A stretch of 8,608 bases of DNA from an uncultured Fidelibacterota bacterium (GTDB lineage: Bacteria; Fidelibacterota; Marinisomatia; Marinisomatales; UBA1611), in assembly GCA_937893835.1 (NCBI GenBank), contig CALCSS010000009.1:1-8608 (forward strand), read 5' to 3'. A program made the position numbers and the translations under genes. Under the pieces are notes generated by a model, which saw only the letters and a list, made by a program, of their open reading frames with translations, was not told the DNA's origin and made no database searches. This document shows, piece after piece, positions 1 to 6,631 of this stretch (position 1 is the first letter of the stretch; each line of letters opens with the position of its first letter).

Positions 1-1032
1 GATGATGGGATCATTGTCCAAGGAGACACTGTTAGAATTAGGATGTCAATGTTTGGAGACCCTATAAATTTTCATTTATTTTATGCAAAGGAGGGAGAAC
101 AATCATGGAACTCCAGTACCCCATCTTTCCAGCCAAATTTATTTAGTGAACGTGTGGAAGATCATGATCTATGGGTCGCTGATGTGATCGTTGAGGATGT
201 GGGCAATTATTATTGGTATGTAGTGGCAGGAAATGAAGAGGGAAGCGATAGATTTCCTGTCTATGATTTTAAGACATTCCAGGTCATAGAACAGGTGTAT
301 CAACAGCCGGTTGTGATCAATGAATTACTTGCAAAGAATGAGACGATCAATATGGACGAGAGCGGTGAATTTGAAGATTGGGTCGAGATTCATAATTATT
401 CCGATAATGAGGTCATTGATCTCAGAGGATGCTTTCTTACTGACAGGTCAGATGATCTGACCAAATGGCAGTTCCCTGACTCAGGCTCGATCATTGAGCC
501 ACAAGGTCATATAGTGATCTGGTGTGATGAGGATCAGGACCAGGGTGAACTGCACACAAATTTCAAACTATCATCAAATGGAGAATTCTTGGGCCTTGTC
601 TTGCCAGATGGTGAGACTGTATTGGATTCAATTAATTTTCCCACTCAAGAGCAAGATATCTCATACGGTAGAATTTCAGATGGTCAAGACGATTGGGGGC
701 ATCTCACCCCTACACCAGGATCATCAAATTCTGGATTGAATGTGGATGGCGAGCTAGTTGCTGATGCTTTTCAATTACAAAACCTATATCCCAATCCTTT
801 CAATTCAGACCTAAAGTTGGACCTTTACATCAATGAGCCAATTAATGAATTGAGAATGGATCTTATTTCATTGACCGGACAGATAATGGTATCGAAGGTC
901 ATTAAATTGACAGGAACTGGTCATTTGAAAATTCCAATAGATTTTAAGAATAGATTTTCTTCAGGTTGTTATCTATTGAGGATAAAGGGACTTGAGAAAA
1001 TGATCACTAGGAAGGTTATATACTTAAAATGA
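1..1032 (+). CDS. T9SS-sorted lamin-tail domain protein, 3' part (5' end outside window)
   Basis: The frame is open from the first base, so this is the C-terminal 343 residues of a longer secreted protein; the ATG at 43 is probably internal. Three parts can be seen. An N-terminal beta-rich segment (about nt 1-295) ends in a YYWYVVAGNEEG stretch, like the Ig/Fn3-type modules that precede lamin-tail domains in CotH-like surface proteins. A lamin-tail (LTD) domain follows (about nt 305-730), with VVINELLAKN, EDWVEIHNYSD, the WCDED strand and an ISYGRISDG...TPTPGSSN ending. The last part (about nt 770-1029) is a type A T9SS sorting domain with YPNPF at nt 787-801 and a terminal SSGCYLLRI...RKVIYLK strand. 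In known T9SS organisms this tail directs export across the outer membrane and is then removed. The LTD is probably a binding or structural module; the enzymatic or adhesive part, if any, lies upstream. Its stop overlaps the next start (ATGA), which suggests one operon. Domain calls are from motif reading. Confidence 0.85.
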   Translation, partial: DDGIIVQGDTVRIRMSMFGDPINFHLFYAKEGEQSWNSSTPSFQPNLFSERVEDHDLWVADVIVEDVGNYYWYVVAGNEEGSDRFPVYDFKTFQVIEQVYQQPVVINELLAKNETINMDESGEFEDWVEIHNYSDNEVIDLRGCFLTDRSDDLTKWQFPDSGSIIEPQGHIVIWCDEDQDQGELHTNFKLSSNGEFLGLVLPDGETVLDSINFPTQEQDISYGRISDGQDDWGHLTPTPGSSNSGLNVDGELVADAFQLQNLYPNPFNSDLKLDLYINEPINELRMDLISLTGQIMVSKVIKLTGTGHLKIPIDFKNRFSSGCYLLRIKGLEKMITRKVIYLK

Positions 1033-3674
1033 TCACAATGAAAAACATATTTATTTCCATTCTAATTTTTTCTTTTTGTTTGGCGGTGGACTCTGAGAGA
1101 CCATCATATGAGATCTTGAAGTTGGATGGTAATGTTGATGTTGATGGGATCTTGGACGAGACAATATGGAACACTGGCCCTCCAATAACAGGTTTTATTC
1201 AAAAAGACCCACAGCCAGGAGCTCCATCTAGGAATAGATCAGAGATCAGGCTGGCCATGGACGATGAGTATATATATGTAGGTGCATATTTATATGATAG
1301 TTCCCCAGATTCAATAGCACGTCAGGTAATTCGAAGAGATGGGTGGGGATACTCAGATTGGTTCGCAATTGGAATTGATAGTTACTTTGATAGAAGAACA
1401 TGCTTTGGTTTCCATGTGAATCCAAGTGGATCAATACGTGACATGCTTCACTATAATGATACTGAGACTGATGATTCTTGGGATGCGGTTTGGGAGGCAA
1501 AATCAATTATTTTGGATGATGGTTGGTCCACGGAAATGAAGATACCCTTATCTCAACTTAGGTACAATCCATCTGAGAATGATCAGGTTTGGGGTTTGAA
1601 CTTTTATCGAAGAACAGCACGTTATGGTGAGGAAAGTTTTTGGGCACCCATCTTGATGGAGACCAAAGGTTTTGTATCTCATTTTGGAAATTTGACAGGA
1701 CTTAAATTACCCAAACAAAAAAAACGACTTGAGATCTTACCCTATTTTGCTGGAAAGAATTATCAAGAAGATGGTTCTGAATCCAATCCCTATTGGGAGA
1801 AGAATGATCTCTCAGGAAACTTGGGAGTTGATCTCAAGGTGGGGATCGGTTCCAATTTTACCTTGACGGGTACCATAAATCCAGATTTTGGACAGGTGGA
1901 GGCAGACCCAGCGAATTTGAATCTATCAGCATTTGAAACATTTTTTGAGGAACGGCGTCCATTTTTCTTGGAGGGTACAGATATCTTCCAATTTGGAAGG
2001 ACTCGCTCCTTTTCATCTGGTAATTCTAATCTATTTTATTCTCGCAGGATTGGTAGAGAACCTAGAGGATATGTTACCGATGGAGGGAGTCAGTTTGAGG
2101 ATTACCCATCACAGACAAATATCCTTACTGCACTTAAACTTAGTGGGAAGACAAAAAGTGGTCTTTCAATAGGTATTCTAGATGCGGTAACAAGGGAGGA
2201 GAAAGCGTCCTACATTGATTCTTTGGGTCAAAAAAGGTCACACTCTATAGAACCACTTGCAAACTCACTCGTATTGCGATTAAAGCAAGATATGAGAGGT
2301 GGAAAGGTTGTCTTGGGTAGCTTTATGACTCATAGGAAACAAGATCTATCGACCGCGTATTTGGATTCATCATTCCTGAAAGATGCCTTTGTTATAGGTG
2401 CTGATCTAGAATATGCCCTGCCAGATCCGTCTTGGATCTTGAGTGGTTATACCGCTAGGTCTATCATAGAGGGGCACCAAAACATCATCACTAAGATGCA
2501 ACGAAATTCAAGTCACTATTTTCAAAGTCCTGGTGACGATATCAATGTTGACAGTACATTGACAAGTCTATCGGGAGTGGGGTCAGAGATAAGTTTGACA
2601 AAGATATCTGGCAAGAATCTCAAAGGCTCTCTCACATTCGGACAATCCTCTCCTGGTTACGATGTGAATGAGCTGGGCTATATGAGATCGGCAAATCTAA
2701 GAAAATTAAATAGTTCAATTGAGTATGAAGATTTTGTTCCAAAAAAATATTGGCAGATCATATCATTGAGCTTTGGTACCTGGCAGGATTGGGATTATTC
2801 TTGGGGCGATGGAAGTTCAGGAATTAATTCAGACCTGTGGATTCGTTTCCATAACTGGTATTCCATGTCATTGGATTATGGAAGGTCGTTTGGTGGTATT
2901 AACCGCCATTTGACAAGAGGAGGACCCGTTGCTAGCATTCCCATATACGATCGCCTTAACATCAGTATTAGGACAGACAGAAGAAAAAAAATGAATGGAT
3001 ACTTGCGTATTGGCAATAGGAGTGCAGAGGATGGTGAATACGATAGGTCATTTAGAACTGGCGTTAATTTTAGACCCAATCCTCAATGGAAGATTGAACT
3101 CGACATATTTACGAATAATGAATTTGATACGGACCAATACATCACCACCATCTCCGATCCACTGGCCTCTGAGACCAACGGCGCACGATATGTATTCTCA
3201 GACATTAGTGCTAGTTCTAGAGGACTGACATTTGAGGCAAGTTTCATTCAATCACCAAAATTATCTTTCCAATTCTTCTTACAACCAGAGTTGGGGCACT
3301 ATGATTATGAGGGCCTAAAGGAATTTCTTTACCCTGGTAAGTATGATTTCATGGTTTATGGTATTGATAAAATCTCTGAGGTCGACACTGAGACACTAGA
3401 GATCGATCCGGATGGGAGTGGTGGTGCTGCCATGCCTTTTCTACTATCAAGGGACTACATCCGGGGATTTAATTTTCTTTCATTGCGTTCAAATTTCATA
3501 CTCAAGTGGGATTTTAGACCAGGATCATCACTGTTCTTGGTCTGGCAGCAGCAGAGAGACCATTATGAGGTCACGGATGTTGAACTGAAGTTAGATGATG
3601 GAATGGATAAATTGTTGGGTTCTGAGTCAGTCAATACCTTTATGGTGAAAATGGCCTATTGGTTCAGTTCATGA
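1029..3674 (+). CDS. CBM9-like / DUF5916 outer-membrane-type protein
   Basis: This 881-residue protein starts with a signal peptide (MKNIFISILIFSFCLAVDS). A family 9 carbohydrate-binding-like (CBM9/DOMON-type) domain spans about residues 28-225, opening with KLDGNVDVDGILDETIW and containing DDEYIYVGAYLYD and a GWSTEMKIPLSQLRY strand. The rest matches DUF5916: INPDFGQVEADPANLN at 283-298, FFEERRPFFLEGTDIFQFG at 305-323 and LFYSRRIGREPRG at 335-347. A long tail of alternating aromatic and polar strands ends in MVKMAYWFSS, as expected for an outer-membrane beta-barrel. Proteins of this architecture are common in Bacteroidota-like genomes and poorly characterised; ligand and enzymatic activity are unknown. 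The first ATG overlaps the upstream TGA, but an in-frame ATG at 1038 gives a more typical signal peptide (878 aa). Neither has a clear Shine-Dalgarno site, so coupling to the upstream gene favours 1029. The 3' end overlaps the convergent gene by 11 nt. Confidence 0.9.
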   Translation: MITMKNIFISILIFSFCLAVDSERPSYEILKLDGNVDVDGILDETIWNTGPPITGFIQKDPQPGAPSRNRSEIRLAMDDEYIYVGAYLYDSSPDSIARQVIRRDGWGYSDWFAIGIDSYFDRRTCFGFHVNPSGSIRDMLHYNDTETDDSWDAVWEAKSIILDDGWSTEMKIPLSQLRYNPSENDQVWGLNFYRRTARYGEESFWAPILMETKGFVSHFGNLTGLKLPKQKKRLEILPYFAGKNYQEDGSESNPYWEKNDLSGNLGVDLKVGIGSNFTLTGTINPDFGQVEADPANLNLSAFETFFEERRPFFLEGTDIFQFGRTRSFSSGNSNLFYSRRIGREPRGYVTDGGSQFEDYPSQTNILTALKLSGKTKSGLSIGILDAVTREEKASYIDSLGQKRSHSIEPLANSLVLRLKQDMRGGKVVLGSFMTHRKQDLSTAYLDSSFLKDAFVIGADLEYALPDPSWILSGYTARSIIEGHQNIITKMQRNSSHYFQSPGDDINVDSTLTSLSGVGSEISLTKISGKNLKGSLTFGQSSPGYDVNELGYMRSANLRKLNSSIEYEDFVPKKYWQIISLSFGTWQDWDYSWGDGSSGINSDLWIRFHNWYSMSLDYGRSFGGINRHLTRGGPVASIPIYDRLNISIRTDRRKKMNGYLRIGNRSAEDGEYDRSFRTGVNFRPNPQWKIELDIFTNNEFDTDQYITTISDPLASETNGARYVFSDISASSRGLTFEASFIQSPKLSFQFFLQPELGHYDYEGLKEFLYPGKYDFMVYGIDKISEVDTETLEIDPDGSGGAAMPFLLSRDYIRGFNFLSLRSNFILKWDFRPGSSLFLVWQQQRDHYEVTDVELKLDDGMDKLLGSESVNTFMVKMAYWFSS

Positions 3675-4053
3675 CCTGCACCACATGATCGAGCCTTAAT
3701 TCATCAAGGAGGTCATCATAGCCCAAACATCTTCCTTTCAATGTAATTGAATCCCCAATATCCACTTTGATGTGGCCTGAAGAATCAGGAGCACATATCA
3801 ATCGATGGTCCATTATGATGAGTAAAGAGTCAAATCCTGTGATCTTGCCCTCAAACTGCACTATTTGATTTATTAATTCCGTTCCCTCATTCATTTGGAA
3901 TCTCCATATGAGTTCATCAGAATCCGTGATAAGTATGGGCTCTTTCTTTGAATAGTCAGGTTTTAGAGATCTAGTATAATATGCAAATGCGACCAAGGCG
4001 ACCAGAGGAAGGACTGATCGAAATATCTTCCAATTCATTTCAGCTCTTGTCAT
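3664..4053 (-). CDS. Membrane-anchored small protein with probable OB-fold (tRNA_anti-like)
   Basis: The protein has 129 residues. A hydrophobic segment at about residues 10-26 (VLPLVALVAFAYY) with a basic flank suggests a single N-terminal membrane anchor and a periplasmic body. The C-terminal half (about 60-128) has the pattern of OB-fold 'tRNA_anti-like' proteins: INQIVQFEGKITGF, then a strand pair leading to VDIGDSITLKGRCLGYDD and LRLDHVVQVMN. The GD-x-ITLKGRCLGY core is the best match. In that family the fold is predicted from sequence and the role is unknown. The start is uncertain: an in-frame ATG at 4038 (MNWKIFRS) gives a shorter, more typical anchor, and neither start has a good ribosome site. 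It lies 43 nt after the preceding minus-strand gene and is probably last in that operon. Its last 11 nt overlap the end of the DUF5916 gene. Confidence 0.65.
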   Translation of the reverse strand: MTRAEMNWKIFRSVLPLVALVAFAYYTRSLKPDYSKKEPILITDSDELIWRFQMNEGTELINQIVQFEGKITGFDSLLIIMDHRLICAPDSSGHIKVDIGDSITLKGRCLGYDDLLDELRLDHVVQVMN

Positions 4054-4096
4054 TTCAGGGGTGTGAGTATGTGCATTTTTAGGATCTAATATATTG

Positions 4097-4492
4097 TCAA
4101 TTGAATTTTACGGTAACGTAATACCTTGGTTCAATAATACCTCTTTCTCTTTCGTCAAGGATATCATGTTCAGTGTAACCATAAAAACTTTTAATGAGAT
4201 CAACATAGCGTTCTAAGGTCTTCTGCCTTTTCATTTTTGTATTTTTTGAATGATCTCCTCTTTGTTCAACAAAGATCAATGTGTACTGATCCTTGTCAGT
4301 CCTATCTTTTCTCATCTTGATTAGGAATATCCTATCTGTATTGATGTCTACTTCATTTCCAAAATAATCGATGGGAGATGCGCAACAGATCAATAAGAGT
4401 ATGATCGGCAGTGACCTAGGTATGAATGCGTATCTTTGTTTTAAAATGAAAATAATATGTGGCCCTTTCAATGATCTCTGTAGATCACTCAT
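4097..4492 (-). CDS. Uncharacterised small envelope protein, possible lipoprotein
   Basis: I do not recognise this 131-residue protein. Residues 28-39 (LPIILLLICCAS) form a hydrophobic stretch after a basic segment (KQRYAFIPRS), which looks like a late signal sequence or lipoprotein signal. Candidate lipidated cysteines are C36 and C37, but the context (LLIC or LICC) lacks the small residue usually found at -1, so lipidation is uncertain. The mature part is charged and contains a strand-like IFLIKMRKDR...YTLIFVEQR, a helix-like KTLERYVDLIKSFYGYT, and a final strand PRYYVTVKF. The start is supported by its 4-nt ATGA overlap with the stop of the upstream NTF2-like gene and by the lack of another ATG before the hydrophobic segment. 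The overlap implies translational coupling. The 35-residue stretch before the signal end is long, so a non-ATG start inside it is possible. Confidence 0.6.
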   Translation of the reverse strand: MSDLQRSLKGPHIIFILKQRYAFIPRSLPIILLLICCASPIDYFGNEVDINTDRIFLIKMRKDRTDKDQYTLIFVEQRGDHSKNTKMKRQKTLERYVDLIKSFYGYTEHDILDERERGIIEPRYYVTVKFN

Positions 4493-4950
4493 TCAAATTC
4501 AAAGTAGTTGTAAGGTTTGAAGGGTGTTATTGAAAATATCTTCCATACATTATCGACCTTCCTGAATGAGTACATGGCCGCACCAGTAAAATAGTTCTCA
4601 TCGTTATTATCTATTCTAGAGTACATGGCATTGACAAGTGCTATGTTATCATTCAAGATCTTAACATTCATTTTTTTCCAATCCTTATGGGAATGATCGC
4701 GGGGAAGATCCTTGTTTAACTTTTTCAATAATTTTTTTAATTCTCGAATATTTGCCACTGTTTTTGTTTCATTATCATCATTATAAGAGAATGGGAAGTA
4801 AAAATAATCGTCAATTTCATCATGGTTTTTATCGCGAAGGTCGTAGTTATGGTCTACCATGATGTTTAAAATTTTATTTTTCTCGATCTCATTTGATAGA
4901 ATGAACGAGTAAATAAAAAATGGAATAGAGATCAAATAGAGTTTTTTCAT
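4489..4950 (-). CDS. Secreted NTF2-like (SnoaL-type) protein
   Basis: The protein has 153 residues, beginning with a signal peptide (MKKLYLISIPFFIYSFILSNE). The body has the order of elements seen in small NTF2-like proteins. First is a helix with a DHNYDLRDKNHDEIDDYF segment leading to YFPFSY, then a Lys-rich helix (about 70-82). Next come the strand MNVKILNDNIALVNAMYSR, a turn (DNNDENY), the strand GAAMYSFRKVDNVWKIFS and a short tail. The VWKIFSITPF strand is typical of the fold. NTF2-like folds serve as enzymes or ligand-binding modules; no catalytic residues can be assigned. Composition is AT-rich (about 31% GC over 4681-4800 by hand count), lower than neighbouring plus-strand genes. It is the first gene of a minus-strand unit and is divergent from the esterase at 5111. 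The start has only a weak upstream purine tract (GGCGGGACA before the ATG). Confidence 0.7.
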   Translation of the reverse strand: MKKLYLISIPFFIYSFILSNEIEKNKILNIMVDHNYDLRDKNHDEIDDYFYFPFSYNDDNETKTVANIRELKKLLKKLNKDLPRDHSHKDWKKMNVKILNDNIALVNAMYSRIDNNDENYFTGAAMYSFRKVDNVWKIFSITPFKPYNYFEFE

Positions 4951-5013
4951 TGTCCCGCCATTTATTATAAAATTATTGGATAGAAAAATAATAGAGTACC
5001 AGAATTTATCCTA

Positions 5014-5066
5014 TTGATCAATAATGGTGATCAACTCTTTTTTCTTTGATCTATGGTGGAATGATC
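5014..5066. repeat. Imperfect direct repeat TTGATC-(n)-ATGGTG-(n)-GATC, possible operator
   Basis: The first copy has TTGATC at 5014-5019, ATGGTG at 5024-5029 and GATC at 5029-5032. The second has TTGATC at 5046-5051, ATGGTG at 5053-5058 and GATC at 5063-5066. The internal spacing differs, so the repeat is imperfect. TTGATCAA (5014-5021) and TGATCA (5028-5033) are also palindromes. The location between divergent genes fits a shared regulator site, but chance in a GATC-rich genome is a real alternative. Confidence 0.3.
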
Positions 5067-5075
5067 TTCTACGAT
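5046..5075 (+). promoter_or_regulatory. Weak candidate promoter for the esterase gene
   Basis: TTGATC (5046-5051) and TACGAT (5070-5075) are separated by 18 bases and each matches the bacterial sigma-70 hexamers at four of six positions. The predicted transcript would have a leader of roughly 30 nt before the ATG at 5111. This is a pattern match only; if the lineage uses a Bacteroidota-type promoter it does not apply. Confidence 0.2.
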
Positions 5076-5110
5076 ATTCATAATAATTTTAGAAATAATT
5101 AGATTAGGCT

Positions 5111-6154
5111 ATGCTCCGTACCTCAATGATAATTTTTCTGGCTAGTTTTTCTCTTGGTCAGCCAGTGCTAGAAGATTTTTATCATGGAGGTATCGATAGG
5201 CAGTACCATCTATATATTCCTGAGGATATAGAGCCTGAATCACCACTGGTCTTTGTCTTTCACGGATACACAAGTTCTGCCGAAAGTATTATGGGATACT
5301 CAGGCATCAATGAGATCGCTGATCAAAATGGATTTGCAGTTTGTTATCCGCAAGGATTGGTGGATGACTTTGGAAACACATTTTTTAATGTAGGCTATTC
5401 ATTTCATTGGAATCAAACGGTTGATGATGTTGGATTTGTTGTCGCCTTGGCTGAATATCTTCAGTCTGAATACAATTTAAGCGAGGTCAATACATTTAGT
5501 ACCGGCATGTCAAATGGGGGAGACCTGAGTTATTTACTTGCTTGTGAAGCTTCCAGTTACTTTAGAGCAGTAGCACCTATCGCAGGTGTCATGATGGAGT
5601 GGATCTTTGAAAATTGTGAACCGGAAAGACCAATGCCTCTTTTGGAGATTCATGGTACCAATGATAACGTATCATGGTGGTATGGAGACTTGGAAGATGT
5701 AGATGGTTGGGGACCCTATTTAGGTGTTGATCCTGCCATCCAATTCTGGAAAGAGATAAATAACTGTAACTCGGTTGTTTTTGATACTCTGCCTAACACC
5801 TATGAAAATGATGGCAGTTATGTCGTGACCGAAAAATACCTAGAGGGGACCAATGATAATGAGGTTTGGCTATATAAGGTCATAAATGGTGGGCATGATT
5901 GGCCGGGTGCATATGGGAACATGGATATAAATGCTAGTGATCTGGCTTGGGAGTTCTTCAATGATTTTTCTCTGAGTTATGAGATTGGTGATGTTGACCA
6001 TGATGGCCAATTGAATGTATTGGATATTCTGTTCATCTTAGATCACATACAAATGAATATGGACTACAATTTTTTATATGACCTTAACAATGATGATTCT
6101 GTTGATGTTAATGATGTCTATTCCGTCATTGCCTTAATCCTTGGATTTGATTGA
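5111..6154 (+). CDS. Secreted CE1/PHB-depolymerase-like esterase with C-terminal dockerin
   Basis: The protein has 347 residues with a short signal peptide (about 1-16, ending FSLGQ). Residues 20-285 are an alpha/beta-hydrolase of the LpqC / PHB depolymerase / feruloyl-acetylxylan esterase (CE1-like) group. The FVFHGYTSS oxyanion strand is at 48-56. The nucleophile elbow GMSNGG has Ser134, the acid is probably Asp185 in HGTNDNV, and the catalytic His is His262 in NGGHDWPG. All three triad positions are present, so it should be active on an ester such as a feruloyl or acetyl group on polysaccharide, or a polyester; substrate cannot be read from sequence. Residues 293-347 form a type I dockerin-like pair of calcium loops: DVDHDGQLNVLD at 294-305 and DLNNDDSVDVND at 324-335. 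There is no T9SS tail, so the dockerin is the only visible surface-attachment element. The first gene after the divergent region, it is 99 nt from the lipoprotein pair. Ribosome site is weak. Confidence 0.9.
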   Translation: MLRTSMIIFLASFSLGQPVLEDFYHGGIDRQYHLYIPEDIEPESPLVFVFHGYTSSAESIMGYSGINEIADQNGFAVCYPQGLVDDFGNTFFNVGYSFHWNQTVDDVGFVVALAEYLQSEYNLSEVNTFSTGMSNGGDLSYLLACEASSYFRAVAPIAGVMMEWIFENCEPERPMPLLEIHGTNDNVSWWYGDLEDVDGWGPYLGVDPAIQFWKEINNCNSVVFDTLPNTYENDGSYVVTEKYLEGTNDNEVWLYKVINGGHDWPGAYGNMDINASDLAWEFFNDFSLSYEIGDVDHDGQLNVLDILFILDHIQMNMDYNFLYDLNNDDSVDVNDVYSVIALILGFD

Positions 6155-6253
6155 TCTGGGTTTTTATGTGTGATGGCAGTCATTTGAATTATCTTATTAG
6201 AGTATTAGCATTAAATATGATTATCATGAATCAAATCGTTTTATCTTAATGGT

Positions 6254-6631
6254 ATGAATAGATATAAATATAGAACACGATCGATCGATCTGATTTTATT
6301 GACCATCTTTCTTATCTTGACCTTCACCAGTTGTCTACATAATTATGAGCCTGTGATCAGTTCGATCATCGCAAATCCAAATCCTGCACCATCTGGAAGT
6401 ATAGTGACCCTGACATGCAAGGCAAGTGATGATGATGAATCAAGTATGATGAAAAATGAAAGTCTAGAATATAGTTGGTCCTGTGCATATGGCGAGATCG
6501 TGTCAGAGAACAATGATGATAATGCAATCTGGATCGCGCCAGATGAACTAGGAGAATATTCCATATCATGTACTGTGACAGACCAGTTCAATGGTATGGA
6601 TATCTCCACGGTCGATGTAACTGTTGAATGA
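6254..6631 (+). CDS. Small lipoprotein with one Ig/PKD-like domain
   Basis: The protein has 125 residues. A basic N-terminus and a hydrophobic core (LILLTIFLILTFTSC) precede Cys27, a likely lipidation site, although Phe at -3 is less usual than Leu. Residues 33-125 form a single Ig/PKD-like beta-sandwich. The visible pattern is a TLTCKASDDD strand (C55), LEYSWSC (W75), AIWIAPDELGEYSISC (W93, C106) and a final STVDVTVE strand. C55 and C106 are placed to form the core disulfide. Such domains are binding or spacer modules; no enzymatic residues are seen. The protein is essentially an anchored single domain. Its stop overlaps the next start (ATGA at 6628-6631), and the next protein carries a related domain, so the two probably arose by duplication and are co-translated. 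No Shine-Dalgarno site precedes the ATG. Three consecutive GATC units (6279-6290) lie in its signal-peptide codons. Confidence 0.75.
   Translation: MNRYKYRTRSIDLILLTIFLILTFTSCLHNYEPVISSIIANPNPAPSGSIVTLTCKASDDDESSMMKNESLEYSWSCAYGEIVSENNDDNAIWIAPDELGEYSISCTVTDQFNGMDISTVDVTVE

Larger units (their letters stand above)
4951..5110. promoter_or_regulatory. Divergent intergenic region
   Basis: These 160 AT-rich bases separate two divergent transcription units and should hold promoters for both. On the minus strand a TATAAT-matching hexamer lies at 4969-4964, only about 14 nt before the start codon at 4950, without a good -35 partner. The region holds four GATC tetramers within 51 bases and an imperfect repeat, described separately, plus a T-rich run at 5038-5044. 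There is no convincing hairpin, RNA gene or small ORF. Promoter assignment is inference because the sigma-factor consensus of this lineage is unknown to me. Confidence 0.5.

Noticed and set aside
1246..1506. 86-codon open frame on the minus strand inside the DUF5916 gene
   Set aside because: It is antisense to a domain with strong family motifs; its translation is rich in His, Gln and Pro, shows no domain, and is explained as a shadow of the real frame.
1715..1724. A-run as a possible frameshift site in the DUF5916 gene
   Set aside because: Family motifs continue in the same frame on both sides, so no frameshift is needed.
1933..3228. Several 65-80 codon frames in other phases within the DUF5916 gene
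   Set aside because: All lie inside a continuous, motif-rich 881-residue frame and have no ribosome site or recognisable domain.
6155..6253. Possible terminator or small RNA between the esterase and the lipoprotein pair
   Set aside because: Only a weak 5-bp stem (TGATT...AATCA) was found, with no following T-run; 99 AT-rich bases with no other clear signal.
6279..6290. Three tandem GATC units as a regulatory or phase-variable repeat
   Set aside because: Only three units, inside coding sequence (Arg-Ser-Ile-Asp), and consistent with the general GATC richness; the 4-nt unit could shift frame if it varied, but nothing shows that it does.
6343..6609. Two minus-strand frames opposite the first Ig lipoprotein
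   Set aside because: The plus-strand frame has a lipoprotein signal and an Ig/PKD pattern; the opposite frames have neither.
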